Notes: generated from the letters alone by a model not told the origin. A DNA stretch of 64,000 nt from Demequina lignilytica (GCF_030418305.1 NZ_JAUHPX010000005.1:186001-250000); one strand, 5' to 3'. Positions 27,201-36,936 are shown, counted from the stretch's first letter. Numbers and translations: made by a program.

Positions 27201-28454
27201 GTGGACCTCAAGACGCCCCGCTGGGGCGACATCGCCATCGCCGCCGCGCTCCTCGTGCTCGGCCTGATCGGCGTCTCCCAGACCGTCGACATCGGCGTCA
27301 GCCGCGGCCACCCGTACGACGCGATCGGGGTGGCGCTCGTGGTCGCTCAGGTGGTGCCGCTCGCGTGGCGCCAGCACTACCCGCGCCTGGTGCTCTGGGC
27401 GGTGCTCGTGCCGTGGCTGATCGCGGTGGGCTTCGGCTACCCGGACACCGCCGCGATGTTCGCGATCTACGTCGCGCTCTACGGCGTCGCGGCGTACGTC
27501 GCGCGACGCGAGGCGCTCCTCCACGGCGCCGCCGTGCTCGCCGTGATGATCGCATGGACCACCGTCGGCGTCCTGGTCACCGACTTCGTGCCGTGGACGG
27601 CTCTCGTGGCGGTCACGCTCGCGGTGATCGTGCCGATGATGGTCGGCTTCGTCGACTTCCGCCGCCGCGAGCGCCTGACCGAGCTCGAGGTCGCGCACGC
27701 CCGTCGCGAGCAGGCGCAGCGCACGGTGGCCGCGGACGCGGTCCGCGCCGAGCGCGCCCGCATCGCGCGGGAGCTCCACGACGTGGTCGCGCACGAGATC
27801 ACCGTGATGACCCTGCAGGCGGAGGGAGCGCGGCGGCTCGCGAAGGACTCGGACGAGCGGGTGGTCCAGGCGCTCGGGACCATCTCGGAGTCGGGCCGCA
27901 CCGGGCTCGCGGAGATGCAGCGGATGATCGGCGTGCTGCGGGCTTCCGAGCAGGAGGCGGCCGAGGCGGCGGAGCACGACCGCGTCGTGGCGGGGGTGCC
28001 TCTCTCGGATGCGGACCTCGCTCCCATGCCCTCCCTCGCCGCGATCCCCCAGCTCGCCCAGCAGGTCGAGGACGCGGGACTCCCGGTCGACCTGACCATC
28101 TCGGGCACCTCCCATGTGCCGGCCGGCGTGGAGCTGAGCGCATACCGGATCGTCCAGGAGGCCCTCACCAACGCGATGAAGCATGCGGGTCCCGGAGCGC
28201 GCGCCACCGTCGCCGTGGAGCGTCGGCGCAGGCTGGTGCGGATCACCGTGGACGACGACGGGCGCGGCGCGATCTCCGACGCCGCCCGGCTGAGCGGCGG
28301 GCACGGGCTGCGCGGCATGCGCGAGCGGGTGCAGGCCCTCGGCGGCGCGCTGGAGTACGGTCCGAGGCGGGGCGGAGGGTTCCGCGTGATGGCCGAGCTG
28401 CCGTCCGGGGACGACCAGGTGGCCGTGCCGCGGGCGAAGGAGGAGACGCGATGA
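27201..28454 (+). CDS. NarL-type two-component sensor histidine kinase
   Basis: 417 residues from a GTG. Four to five hydrophobic segments near residues 8-155, then a coiled region and a HisKA_3 domain with ARELHDVVAHEITVM (His about 193), and an HATPase domain with DDDGRGA and GHGLRGMRERV. It resembles the DesK/LiaS-type kinases of Gram-positive bacteria. The stop overlaps the regulator start (ATGA), and a MacB-type transporter follows, a common arrangement for sensing envelope damage or antimicrobial peptides. Confidence 0.92.
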   Translation: MDLKTPRWGDIAIAAALLVLGLIGVSQTVDIGVSRGHPYDAIGVALVVAQVVPLAWRQHYPRLVLWAVLVPWLIAVGFGYPDTAAMFAIYVALYGVAAYVARREALLHGAAVLAVMIAWTTVGVLVTDFVPWTALVAVTLAVIVPMMVGFVDFRRRERLTELEVAHARREQAQRTVAADAVRAERARIARELHDVVAHEITVMTLQAEGARRLAKDSDERVVQALGTISESGRTGLAEMQRMIGVLRASEQEAAEAAEHDRVVAGVPLSDADLAPMPSLAAIPQLAQQVEDAGLPVDLTISGTSHVPAGVELSAYRIVQEALTNAMKHAGPGARATVAVERRRRLVRITVDDDGRGAISDAARLSGGHGLRGMRERVQALGGALEYGPRRGGGFRVMAELPSGDDQVAVPRAKEETR

Positions 28455-29122
28455 TCCGGGTGGCGCTGGTCGACGACCAGGCGATGGTCCGCGTGGGGCT
28501 GCGCATGATCCTCGAGTCCGAGGAGGACATCGAGGTCGCCTGGGAGGCGACCTCGGGGGACGATGCGCTGGCGCGTCTGGCGTCCGAGGCGCCCGACGTG
28601 CTGCTGATGGATGTCCGGATGCCCGGCATGGACGGGCTGGCCGCGACCCGCGAGATCCTCGCGCGGGACCCGGACGCCCGCGTGGTGATCCTCACCACCT
28701 TCGACGACGACGAGTACCTCTACGAGTCCCTGCGCGCGGGCGCGTCCGGCTTCCTCCTCAAGAGCGTCGAGGGCGACGCTCTGGTGAGCGCGGTCCGCGT
28801 GGTGGCGGGGGGCGAGGCTCTCCTCGCCCCCGAGGTGACCCGCCGCGTCATCGCGCAGTTCGCGCGCGGCGGCGCCCCCGCGCCGGCGGATCCGCACGAG
28901 CCGAGCGCCGCGGCCGTGGGCGACCTCTCCGATCGCGAGGTCGAGGTGCTCACGCTCATGGCACGGGGCATGTCCAACCAGGAGATCGCGGCGGACCTGT
29001 ACGTGTCGAACACCACGGTGAAGACGCACGTGAGCCACATCCTCACCAAGCTCGGGGTGCGCGACAGGGTGCAGGCGGTCGTGGAGGCGTACGACTCCGG
29101 CCTGGTGGTGCCCCGCCCCTAG
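28451..29122 (+). CDS. NarL/LuxR-family response regulator
   Basis: 223 residues. Receiver domain with the phosphoacceptor Asp54 (LLMDVRMPGMDG), Thr in ILTTFDDD and Lys in LLKS. LuxR-type HTH near residues 155-215 (LSDREVEVLTLMARGMSNQEIA). It overlaps the kinase gene by 4 nt. It likely controls the ABC transporter genes 133 nt downstream. Confidence 0.94.
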   Translation: MIRVALVDDQAMVRVGLRMILESEEDIEVAWEATSGDDALARLASEAPDVLLMDVRMPGMDGLAATREILARDPDARVVILTTFDDDEYLYESLRAGASGFLLKSVEGDALVSAVRVVAGGEALLAPEVTRRVIAQFARGGAPAPADPHEPSAAAVGDLSDREVEVLTLMARGMSNQEIAADLYVSNTTVKTHVSHILTKLGVRDRVQAVVEAYDSGLVVPRP

Positions 29123-29213
29123 CCATCGCTCCGAGGTGGCGATCGGGGGTCATCCCTGAGGCGGACCGCGAGAAACCGTCCTTCTGGACGATGCCCCGGG
29201 CGCCGGGGCCGCA

Positions 29214-29255
29214 CCAGACTGGGGCCGTCGAGATCCCTGTCAGGAAGGCCCCACC
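29214..29255 (+). promoter_or_regulatory. Promoter region and ribosome binding site of the MacB-type transporter
   Basis: CAGACT at 29215-29220 fits a -10 box and AGGAAGG precedes the ATG at 29256. Upstream at 29186-29195 is a one-mismatch 10-mer copy, inside a small GTCC/GGAC inverted repeat. The 133-nt gap is the natural target for the LuxR-type regulator. Confidence 0.4.
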
Positions 29256-29990
29256 ATGACCACCGTCACCCTCGCCGCGTCGATGCGCGGCGGCACCAAG
29301 GACTACGGCTCGGGAGACACCGCGGTGCGCGCGCTCGACGGCGTCAACGTCGACATCGCGCGCCACGAGTTCACCGCGATCATGGGTCCGTCGGGCTCCG
29401 GCAAGTCGACCCTGCTCCACACCCTGGCGGGGCTCGACCGGCTCACCGCCGGCGAGTCCTCGATCGCGGACATCGTGATCACCTCGCTGCCGGAGGCGAA
29501 GGTCACCGAGGTGCGCCGCGAGCACATCGGATTCGTGTTCCAGTCCTTCAACCTGATCCCGTCGCTGACCGGTCGCGAGAACATCACGCTGCCGCTCGAC
29601 ATCTCGGGCAAGCCCGTCGACCCGGCGTGGTTCGACGAGATCATCGGCATCCTGGGGCTCGGCGACCGCCTCACGCACCTGCCCGCGGAGCTGTCGGGCG
29701 GCCAGCAGCAGCGCGTCGCCGTGGCGCGCGCGCTGGTCGCGCGTCCCGAGATCATCTTCGCCGACGAGCCGTCCGGCAACCTCGACTCGCGTTCCGGCGC
29801 CGAGCTGCTCGGCTTCATGCGCCGTGCGGTCAAGGAGTTCGGCCAGACCATCGTGATGGTCACCCACGACCCCACCGCCGCGTCCTACGCCGACCGGATC
29901 CTGTTCCTCGAGGACGGCCAGATCGTGGACGAGATGCGCGAGCCCACGGCGGACCGCGTCCTCGACCGCATGAAGCAGATGGGCCACTGA
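29256..29990 (+). CDS. ABC transporter ATP-binding protein (MacB/LolD type)
   Basis: 244 residues. Walker A GPSGSGKST at residues 44-52, Q-loop in FVFQSFNLIPSLTGREN, signature LSGGQQQRVAVARAL, Walker B EIIFADEP followed by SGNLDSRSG. This is the MacB/LolD/FtsE type that works with large FtsX-like permeases by mechanotransmission rather than substrate passage. Its stop overlaps the permease start by 1 nt (TGATG). Confidence 0.95.
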   Translation: MTTVTLAASMRGGTKDYGSGDTAVRALDGVNVDIARHEFTAIMGPSGSGKSTLLHTLAGLDRLTAGESSIADIVITSLPEAKVTEVRREHIGFVFQSFNLIPSLTGRENITLPLDISGKPVDPAWFDEIIGILGLGDRLTHLPAELSGGQQQRVAVARALVARPEIIFADEPSGNLDSRSGAELLGFMRRAVKEFGQTIVMVTHDPTAASYADRILFLEDGQIVDEMREPTADRVLDRMKQMGH

Positions 29991-32524
29991 TGTTCCGCCT
30001 CGCAGTCAAGTCCGTCCGGCACAACCCGAAGCGGCTGGTCCTCACCGCGATCGCGGTCGCGCTGGGCGTCACGCTCGTCGCCGCGACGCTGACCCTCACG
30101 AACGCCCTGTCCAGCGGCTTCTCCCAGCTGTTCGAGGAGATCTACGCGGGCACCGACGTGATCGTCGAGCAGGACCCCGCCGCGGTCGCCGACGACGAGG
30201 ATCCCTTCGCGGCCGGCGACGACGTCTTCACCGCCGAGAGCCTCGAGGCGATCCGCGCGATCGACGGCGTGGAGCGCGCCGAGGGCGGGATCCAGGTGAT
30301 GGGCTCCGTGCTCGCCGCCGACTTCGAGCCCACCGGCGACCTCATGGGCGCCGGCGGGGCCCCGAGCCAGATCTTCAACTGGGCGGGCGACCCCCGCATC
30401 GACCAGGCGACGCTGGTCGAGGGCGTCGGCCCCGCGGCGGACGACGAGATCGTGCTCGACCTCGACGCCGCGCCGCGCCTGGGGTACGAGATCGGCGACA
30501 CCGTCATGGTCGCGACCGAGTCGGGGGTCTCCGAGCTGACGCTGGTCGGACTGGTCCGCTTCGGCGAGTCCAACTCGCTCCAGGGGGCGACTCTCGCCTA
30601 CCTCACCGAGGACGCCGCGGCAGAGCTGGCCGGGGCCGACGGCTACCAGCAGATCAGCGTGATCGTCGCCGAGGGGGCGGACGCCGCCGCGGTGGCGGAC
30701 TCGATCGGCGAGGTGCTGCCCGACGGGACGCGCGCGATCACCGGCGAGGACAAGGCCGCCGAGCAGACCGAGGCGCTCGACGAGGTGTTCCAGTACATCG
30801 ACATCTTCGCGATCGCGTTCGCGCTCATCGCGCTGTTCGTCGGCTCCTACATCATCGTCAACACGTTCCGGATCATCGTCACCCAGCGCACCCGTGAGTT
30901 CGGCCTGATGCGGGCCATCGGCGTGACGGGCAGGCAGCTGCGCAGCATGATCCTGCTCGAGGCGGTGGTGATCGCGATCGTCGCCTCCACCGTGGGCCTC
31001 GTGGTGGGCTACCTGGGCGCGCTCGGGCTCTCCGCGCTCGTGGAGCGGTTCACGGGCGACCTGTTCGGCACCGTCACCCTGCCGCTCGATGCGGTGCTCG
31101 CGAGCTACGTGCTGGGAGCCATCGTCACCATCGCCTCCGCGCTGCTGCCCGCCATCCACGCGTCCACCATCTCCCCGATGGAGGCGCTCCGGGAGGCCGC
31201 GACCGAGTCGAAGAAGCCGCTGGCCCGCCGGAACATCGTCGGCGCCGCCATGGCTCTGCTCGGTGTGGTCGCCATCACGGTCGGCCTCTACATGGGCTTG
31301 GAGCGCCCGTACATCTACGTGGGCGTCGGCGCCGTCCTGCTGGTGCTGGGGGTGACGCTGCTCGCTGCTCAGGTGCTCGTCCCGCTGGCCTACGCGCTCA
31401 AGGCGGCGCTCACCCGCGTGTTCCGCGTCGACGGCAAGCTCGCGGCGAACAACATCCGCCGCGAGCCCCGGCGCAGCGCCAACACGGCCGCCGCGCTGAT
31501 GATCGGCGTCATGCTGCTCGCGCTGGTCGCCACCTTCACGGAGTCGCTCAAGTCGGTGGTGTCGGAGCAGTTCGCGGGCAGCAACGCCGACTTCTTCGTG
31601 GTCAACCCGCAGGGGCCCATCCCGCCCGGCGCGCTCGAGGCCATCGAGGCCGAGGACGGCGTCGCGTTCGTCACGAGCACGGGCCTCGGCACCGTCACGG
31701 TCGACGGGACGGCCATGAGCCTCGCCGTGATCGACCCCGACACGGCGGAGCAGGCGTTCGACTACAACAACGAGCCCGACTTCGACCGGCTCGACGGCGG
31801 CGTCTTCATCGACCCCACGGTGGCCGAGACGGGCGTCGAGGTCGGCGACGAGCTGACGCTGGAGGGCTCCGAGGGCTCCGCGACGCTCACGGTGACCGGC
31901 GAGTACCTCAACGCCGGCGACGCGCAGCTGTGGGTCGACGAGGAGACCGGGGCCGCCCTTCTGGGCGAGGTCGAGGTCTTCCAGTCGATGGTGGTGCTGG
32001 ACGACGGCGTGGACGCGACGGAGATGCGCGAGACCCTGCTCGCGGCGCTCGCCGACGACTTCCCGCTGGTCGCGCTCCAGACCCCGGACGCCTTCCAACA
32101 GCTCGCGAACCAGTTCATCGACCTGCTGCTCGGCGTGATCTCCGCGCTGCTCGGCGCCGCGCTGATCGTCGCGATCCTGGGCGTCGCCAACACCCTGCTC
32201 CTCTCGGTCACCGAGCGGACCCGCGAGATCGGGCTCCTGCGGGCAGTCGGTGTCAGGCGCTCGTCGGTCTGGCGCATGATCACGATCGAGTCGATGGTGA
32301 TGTCCGTCTTCGGCACCATCCTCGGCATGATCCTGGGCGTCGGCCTGGGCGCGGCGCTCGTCCTCGCCCTGGAGGAGTTCGGCTTCAGCACGGTCACGGT
32401 GCCGTGGGGCTGGCTCGCCTTCTACACGGTGGCCGCCGCGATCGCGGGCGTGGTCGCCGCGATCTGGCCGGCATGGCGCGCGTCGCGGATGGACATCCTG
32501 CAGGCGATCGCCACCGACGGGTAG
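29990..32524 (+). CDS. ABC transporter permease with two FtsX-like domains
   Basis: 844 residues. An N-terminal membrane helix, a MacB-like periplasmic-core domain near residues 45-250, an FtsX domain of three helices (from YIDIFAIAFALIALF), two central helices, a second core domain near 530-690 and a second FtsX triple helix (from LIVAILGVANTLLLSVTERTRE) to the C-terminus; about ten helices in all. Such duplicated permeases export or extract lipids, peptides or antibiotics from the membrane. They often depend on the two-component system just upstream. Confidence 0.93.
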   Translation: MFRLAVKSVRHNPKRLVLTAIAVALGVTLVAATLTLTNALSSGFSQLFEEIYAGTDVIVEQDPAAVADDEDPFAAGDDVFTAESLEAIRAIDGVERAEGGIQVMGSVLAADFEPTGDLMGAGGAPSQIFNWAGDPRIDQATLVEGVGPAADDEIVLDLDAAPRLGYEIGDTVMVATESGVSELTLVGLVRFGESNSLQGATLAYLTEDAAAELAGADGYQQISVIVAEGADAAAVADSIGEVLPDGTRAITGEDKAAEQTEALDEVFQYIDIFAIAFALIALFVGSYIIVNTFRIIVTQRTREFGLMRAIGVTGRQLRSMILLEAVVIAIVASTVGLVVGYLGALGLSALVERFTGDLFGTVTLPLDAVLASYVLGAIVTIASALLPAIHASTISPMEALREAATESKKPLARRNIVGAAMALLGVVAITVGLYMGLERPYIYVGVGAVLLVLGVTLLAAQVLVPLAYALKAALTRVFRVDGKLAANNIRREPRRSANTAAALMIGVMLLALVATFTESLKSVVSEQFAGSNADFFVVNPQGPIPPGALEAIEAEDGVAFVTSTGLGTVTVDGTAMSLAVIDPDTAEQAFDYNNEPDFDRLDGGVFIDPTVAETGVEVGDELTLEGSEGSATLTVTGEYLNAGDAQLWVDEETGAALLGEVEVFQSMVVLDDGVDATEMRETLLAALADDFPLVALQTPDAFQQLANQFIDLLLGVISALLGAALIVAILGVANTLLLSVTERTREIGLLRAVGVRRSSVWRMITIESMVMSVFGTILGMILGVGLGAALVLALEEFGFSTVTVPWGWLAFYTVAAAIAGVVAAIWPAWRASRMDILQAIATDG

Positions 32525-32547
32525 CGACGGGGAGGGGGCGGCCGCCG

Positions 32548-33597
32548 CTAGATCTCGACGCCGACGGTCACCGGCTCGGGCACCAGGGTGATGCCGAAGC
32601 GCTCGCGCACCCCGTCGCGCACGGCGCGGGCGAGGGCGACGATGTCGGCGGCGCTCGCTCCCCCGCGGTTGGTGAGCGCGAGGGTGTGCTTGGTGCTGAG
32701 CGACGCGGCCGCGTCCGGTGCGGCGGCGAAGCCCCGGGAGAACCCGGCACGCTCGATCAGCCAGGCGGCCGACGTCTTGACCATGCCCTCCCCCGCCACC
32801 GGGTACGCCGGCGCGCCCTCGGGAAGCGAGCCCGCGGGGACGATCGGGTTGGTGAAGAACGAGCCGGCGCTCCAGGTGTCGTGATCGGCGGGGTCGAGCA
32901 CCATGCCCTTCGACGACCTGAGCTCGAGCACGGCCGCGCGGACGTCGACGATCGGCACGCGCGCGCCGAGCTCCACGCCGAGCGCGGTCGCGAGCTGCTG
33001 GTATCGGACGGGCGCGGACAGGCTCGCCATGCGCGTGTGGAAGGTGACGTCGAGGACCACGTAGCGCGGGGTCGGGCCCCAGGGGCCGTCGGTCATCGTC
33101 CGCTTCAGCATCGAGTCGCGGTAGCCGAACTGCGCCTTCACCAGGGGCAGGGAGCGCAGCGCGCCGTCCTCCCGGTCCCAGGTGCGGATGAGCGCGATGA
33201 TGTCGGCGACCTCCGCTCCGTAGGCGCCCACGTTCTGGATCGGGGTCGCGCCGGTCGAGCCGGGGATCCCCGACAGCGCCTCGAAGCCGCTCCACTGGGA
33301 GCCGACGGCCTGGGCGACGAGCGCGTCCCACGGGGTGCCGGCGGTCGCGGTGATCTCGAGCCCCCCGCATGAGCCGTGGTTGGCGAGCGACACGTCCGCG
33401 CGGGTGTCGCGCACCACGACGCCGTCGAAGCCGCGGTCCCCGACCAGCAGGTTCGACCCCCCGCCGAGCACCAGGAGCGGCGTGCCGTCCGCGTCCGCCG
33501 CGCGCACCGCGTCGACGAGCTCGGCCTCGGTGCCCGCCTCGACCAGCGAGCCGATCGGACCGCCCACGCGCAGCGTGGTGAGGGAGGCAAGGTTCAT
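32548..33597 (-). CDS. murB: UDP-N-acetylmuramate dehydrogenase MurB
   Basis: 349 residues from the ATG at 33595-33597. FAD-binding PCMH fold with LVLGGGSNLLVGDRGF, then GIPGSTGATPIQNVGAYGAE, FGYRDS and the catalytic Ser in AGSFFTNP. It reduces enolpyruvyl-UDP-GlcNAc to UDP-MurNAc in peptidoglycan synthesis. Its ATG overlaps the stop of the MFS gene (ATGA). A TACGCT lies 6 nt before the ATG, inside the end of that gene, and could be an extra leaderless promoter. Confidence 0.95.
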   Translation of the reverse strand: MNLASLTTLRVGGPIGSLVEAGTEAELVDAVRAADADGTPLLVLGGGSNLLVGDRGFDGVVVRDTRADVSLANHGSCGGLEITATAGTPWDALVAQAVGSQWSGFEALSGIPGSTGATPIQNVGAYGAEVADIIALIRTWDREDGALRSLPLVKAQFGYRDSMLKRTMTDGPWGPTPRYVVLDVTFHTRMASLSAPVRYQQLATALGVELGARVPIVDVRAAVLELRSSKGMVLDPADHDTWSAGSFFTNPIVPAGSLPEGAPAYPVAGEGMVKTSAAWLIERAGFSRGFAAAPDAAASLSTKHTLALTNRGGASAADIVALARAVRDGVRERFGITLVPEPVTVGVEI

Positions 33598-34841
33598 GCC
33601 TCCAGCGTATCGGCGGCGCCCTCGCCCTCCTCCACACCCGTGGCGGGCGCGGGGAGGGGGCGAGCGGCGGGCGCGAGCAGCAGCATCGCGCCGGCGACGG
33701 CCACGACGAGCAGGAGCGAGAGCCGCAGCCCGAGGCCCTCGGCGAGCAGCCCGATCGCCTGCGGCATCGTCAGACCCGCGATGGTGCCGAACGCCGCCAC
33801 CGCCGCGACCCGCGCCGTCGCGTTGGTCCGCTCGTCCGCCGCGGCCGAGATCGCGAGCGGGTACCCCAGCGCGGCACCGGCGCCCCACAGGAGCAGCGCG
33901 ATCGGCACGGCCCAGAACCCGGGGGCGAGGGCGATGAGGAGCACACCCGCCGCGACCAGCACGGCGCTGCCCCGCAGGATCCGGACGCGCCCGAGCCGGT
34001 CGATGAGCCGCCCGCCGACGACCCTGACGGCGCTCTGCGCCACGACCAGCGCCGCGTAGAGGAGGGCCGCGAGCGCCTCGGTGCGTCCGAAGTCGTCGAC
34101 CAGCGTGAGCGGGAGCCAGTTGTTGGCGCTCATCTCGATGGTGAAGGCGCAGAAGATGATCAGCCCCAGCGCGAGGGTCCGACGCTCACGCGCCGCCACG
34201 CGCAGCGTGACGAAGATCCCGCCCGCCCTCTCCGCGCTGTCGGCCGCGGCCGGCGCGCCGTCGAGGATGGCGAGGCGCGCGCACGCGAGGAACGCCAGGC
34301 CGACGACTCCGACGTTGACGAGGTAGTGGACCGGGACGGCGACCCCCGCACCCGAGTACAGCGCGCCGATGCCCACGCCCGCCAGCAGGGCGAGCGCGAA
34401 GGCGGCGTGGAACTGCGACATGATCGAGCGCCCCACCATGCGCTCGACGGTGGCGGCCTCGGCGTTCGCCAGCGCGTTGACGGTCTCGAAGGAGCCCAGC
34501 GTGACGAACATCGCGGCGCCGAAGACCGCCGGCGACCCGAGGTGCGCGGCGAGCGCCATCCCGCCGAACCCGACGACGACGGCGACCGAGGCGAGCCTCA
34601 GCAGGAGCAGGGAGCCGAGCCGGGCGACCAGCCCGCCGAGCAGCGAGAACGCGATCAGCCCGCCGATCGATCCGGCGATGAACAGCGCACCCAGTTGCGC
34701 GGGCGTGACCCCCAGGGCGTCGCGCACGCTCGGCACCCGGGACACGTGGGTGCCCAGCATGAGGCCCATGCCGACGAAGAGCACGAGGATGCCCGCGCGT
34801 GCGGCGCGCACCCGGCGCGCGTCGGGCTCAGCTGCGTCCAT
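33594..34841 (-). CDS. MFS transporter
   Basis: 415 residues from the ATG at 34841, with about 12 hydrophobic segments. The cytoplasmic loop RPL/RLGRVRILR and the overall pattern resemble the FucP/YbjJ-like efflux or sugar MFS group. The substrate cannot be told. Coupled to murB by a 4-nt overlap and divergent from a LacI-type regulator, which may control it. TACCGT (minus strand, 34887-34892) is a likely -10 box. Confidence 0.85.
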   Translation of the reverse strand: MDAAEPDARRVRAARAGILVLFVGMGLMLGTHVSRVPSVRDALGVTPAQLGALFIAGSIGGLIAFSLLGGLVARLGSLLLLRLASVAVVVGFGGMALAAHLGSPAVFGAAMFVTLGSFETVNALANAEAATVERMVGRSIMSQFHAAFALALLAGVGIGALYSGAGVAVPVHYLVNVGVVGLAFLACARLAILDGAPAAADSAERAGGIFVTLRVAARERRTLALGLIIFCAFTIEMSANNWLPLTLVDDFGRTEALAALLYAALVVAQSAVRVVGGRLIDRLGRVRILRGSAVLVAAGVLLIALAPGFWAVPIALLLWGAGAALGYPLAISAAADERTNATARVAAVAAFGTIAGLTMPQAIGLLAEGLGLRLSLLLVVAVAGAMLLLAPAARPLPAPATGVEEGEGAADTLEA

Positions 34842-34859
34842 GCGACTCCCCCCGACGTC

Positions 34860-34924
34860 GCCGCTACGGCGTCCGCGACCCTCTCCACGGTAGCGGCGGC
34901 CACCGCGTCCCGCACGGCTACGCT
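34860..34924. promoter_or_regulatory. Divergent promoter region with inverted repeat (MFS / LacI)
   Basis: GCCGCTAC (34860-34867) and GTAGCGGC (34890-34897) form an 8-bp inverted repeat; the right arm overlaps the -10 box of the MFS gene. TACGCT (34919-34924) is a plus-strand -10 box for the LacI gene. The wide spacing is unlike a classic LacI operator, so this is only a candidate. Confidence 0.35.
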
Positions 34925-34950
34925 GGGGGCACCCGACAGAGAGGGCCCCG

Positions 34951-36015
34951 ATGGCTCGCACCCGCCGCCCCACCATGGCCGACGTCGCCGCGCGCGCGGG
35001 GGTGTCCCTGTCGACGGTGTCGCTGACCTACTCGGGTGCGGGTCCGCTCACCGCGGAGACCCGCGCCAAGGTCGAGCGCGCGGCGGCCGAGCTGGACTAC
35101 GCGGGACCGTCCCCGCACGCGCGCGCGCTCCGGTCCGGCCGGACCGGCGTGGTGGGTGTGGTCATCCACGAGCGCCTCCAGCTGTCCTTCCGCGACCCTC
35201 TGATGCTGCGGATCATGGACGGCCTGGTGGGCGACCTCGGCCAGATGGGCCTCGGCGTGCTGCTGATCCCCACGCCGACGGGCGAGCCGGGCGAGCGGTC
35301 GCTGCTGGACACCGCCGCCATGGACGCGGTGGTGCTGCTGAGGGTGCGCGATCATGACGACGAGCCGGCGCTCGACATCCTGCGCCGGCGCGGCCTTCCG
35401 ACGGCGGTGGTCGAGGGTGAGCCCCCAGCCGGCGCCGGCGTGGTCCTGATCGACGACCGCACGGCGACCGCCGAGCTGATCCGGCACCTGCGCGACCTGG
35501 GTCACGAGCGGATCGGCACCATCACCCTGCCGGCCGGGGTCGACGGCACCACGCGCGAGCTCACCCTCGACGAGGCGTTCGCGCAGACCGCCTGGACCCC
35601 GGTCCACCATCGTCTGCGCGCCTTCGAGGACGCCGGCGTCGCGCCCTGCGTCGTGGTCGAGGCCCGCGCCTCGACCGTGGGTGAAGGCCTCGCGGCGGCG
35701 CAGATCGCCCTCGGGCACGAGGCCCGCCCCACCGCGCTGGTGTGCCAGTCGGACCTGCTCGCGGGAGGCGCCGTGCTGGCCGCGCGGGAGCGCGGGCTGG
35801 AGGTTCCCGCGGACCTCTCGGTCACGGGCTTCGACGGCCTCGACCTCCCCTGGATCGCACCGCTCGAGATCACCACGCAGCTGCAGGACGGGGAGGCCAA
35901 GGGGCACGCGCTCGCCGCGCTCGTGAAGGCCCTGCTCGCGGGCGAGACCCCCGAGCCGGTGACCCTGCCGCTGACGTTCCGACCGGGCACCTCGACCGCG
36001 CCGCCGCGCGGCTGA
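34951..36015 (+). CDS. LacI-family transcriptional regulator
   Basis: 354 residues. N-terminal HTH MADVAARAGVSLSTVSLTY and hinge RAAAELDYAG, then the periplasmic-binding-protein-like effector domain (VVGVVIHE to TGFDGLDLPWIAPLEITTQ). It likely represses a sugar-linked gene, possibly the divergent MFS permease. The ligand is unknown. Confidence 0.9.
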   Translation: MARTRRPTMADVAARAGVSLSTVSLTYSGAGPLTAETRAKVERAAAELDYAGPSPHARALRSGRTGVVGVVIHERLQLSFRDPLMLRIMDGLVGDLGQMGLGVLLIPTPTGEPGERSLLDTAAMDAVVLLRVRDHDDEPALDILRRRGLPTAVVEGEPPAGAGVVLIDDRTATAELIRHLRDLGHERIGTITLPAGVDGTTRELTLDEAFAQTAWTPVHHRLRAFEDAGVAPCVVVEARASTVGEGLAAAQIALGHEARPTALVCQSDLLAGGAVLAARERGLEVPADLSVTGFDGLDLPWIAPLEITTQLQDGEAKGHALAALVKALLAGETPEPVTLPLTFRPGTSTAPPRG

Positions 36016-36038
36016 CGCGGCCGGGTCCGGCCCGCCCG

Positions 36039-36048
36039 CGCATCGTCC
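36039..36048 (-). repeat. GGACGATGCG element, intergenic copy
   Basis: Exact minus-strand copy between the convergent LacI-type regulator gene and hadB, 24 nt after the regulator stop. Confidence 0.8.
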
Positions 36049-36052
36049 CGCG

Positions 36053-36484
36053 CTACGCGCAGACCACCACGGCCTGCGCCTTGCCCAGCACCTTCTGGCC
36101 GTCGAACTCCACCGCGATGTCGATGCGCGCCGTGCGCGCCTCGGCATCGAGCGCGCCCACCTTCGCGGTGATCGCGACTGTCGCGGCGCCGGGGTTCGGC
36201 ACCGGGATCGGCCGCGAGAAGCGCGTCTGGTAGTCGACGACGTTGCCCGGCCCGGACCACTCCTCGACCACCGAGGCGGCGGTGCCCATGGTGAGCATGC
36301 CGTGAGCGATCACGCCGGGGAGGCCGACGGACTCCGCCACGACGTCGTTGTAGTGGATCGGGTTGAAGTCGCCCGACGCGCCGGCGTAGCGGACCAGGGT
36401 GTCGCGGTTGAGCTCGACGGTGCGCGAGGCGACCACCTCGCCCACCTCGAGCCCCTCGAAGGACGGCCGGTTCTCGGCGGTCAT
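36053..36484 (-). CDS. MaoC-like (R)-3-hydroxyacyl dehydratase, HadB type
   Basis: 143 residues from the ATG that overlaps the stop of the preceding gene (TGATG). Hot-dog fold with the hydratase motif YAGASGDFNPIHYND, whose Asp and His are the catalytic pair, and GVIAHGMLTMG. By analogy to HadAB of mycobacteria it is the catalytic subunit of a heterodimer with the upstream gene; without mycolates, the role is probably in fatty-acid or short-chain acyl metabolism. Confidence 0.88.
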   Translation of the reverse strand: MTAENRPSFEGLEVGEVVASRTVELNRDTLVRYAGASGDFNPIHYNDVVAESVGLPGVIAHGMLTMGTAASVVEEWSGPGNVVDYQTRFSRPIPVPNPGAATVAITAKVGALDAEARTARIDIAVEFDGQKVLGKAQAVVVCA

Positions 36485-36930
36485 CACGCCTCCTCTCGCA
36501 CCGCGAGGGTGCTGCGGACCGTCGAGACCGGCGCGCCGTCGGCGTCGACCAGCTCGGTGCGCGTGGTGACCATCGAGATGCCGCCGCGCTGGCTGATGGC
36601 GTCGACATGGACGGTGGTGGTGATCAGGTCGCCCGCGACGATCGGACGGTGGTGGGTGAAGCGCTCGTCCGCGTGGACCACGCGCGAGAAGTCGACGCCC
36701 ACCTCGGGGTCGGTCACCACGTGGAACTCGGCCTGCTGCGCGATCACGACGGCGAAGGTGGTCGGCGCGACCACGTCGGCGTAGCCCTCGGCGCGGGCCG
36801 CCTCCTCGCTGCGGTGCGCGAAGGAGTACGCGTCGACGGCGTCGGCGAACTCGCGGATCTTGACGCGCGTGACCTCGTACGGCTCATGGGGGCCGTACGC
36901 GCGGCCCACGGCTTCGGTGTTCACTGGCAC
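36484..36930 (-). CDS. MaoC-like dehydratase N-terminal domain protein, HadA type
   Basis: 148 residues from a GTG with TAGGGT 6 nt before it. FAS1-type dehydratase hot-dog domain (KIREFADAVDAY, VVAPTTFAVVI, HHRPIVAGDLITTT). It lacks the D-x4-H catalytic motif, as HadA does, and supplies substrate binding. Together with hadB and rpmG it repeats the rpmG-hadA-hadB order known next to secE in Actinobacteria. Confidence 0.87.
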   Translation of the reverse strand: MPVNTEAVGRAYGPHEPYEVTRVKIREFADAVDAYSFAHRSEEAARAEGYADVVAPTTFAVVIAQQAEFHVVTDPEVGVDFSRVVHADERFTHHRPIVAGDLITTTVHVDAISQRGGISMVTTRTELVDADGAPVSTVRSTLAVREEA

Positions 36931-36936
36931 GCTCCC

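Noticed and set aside
29885-33637. A minus-strand open frame of 1250 codons
   Set aside because: Antisense to the FtsX permease and read through murB in the wrong frame.
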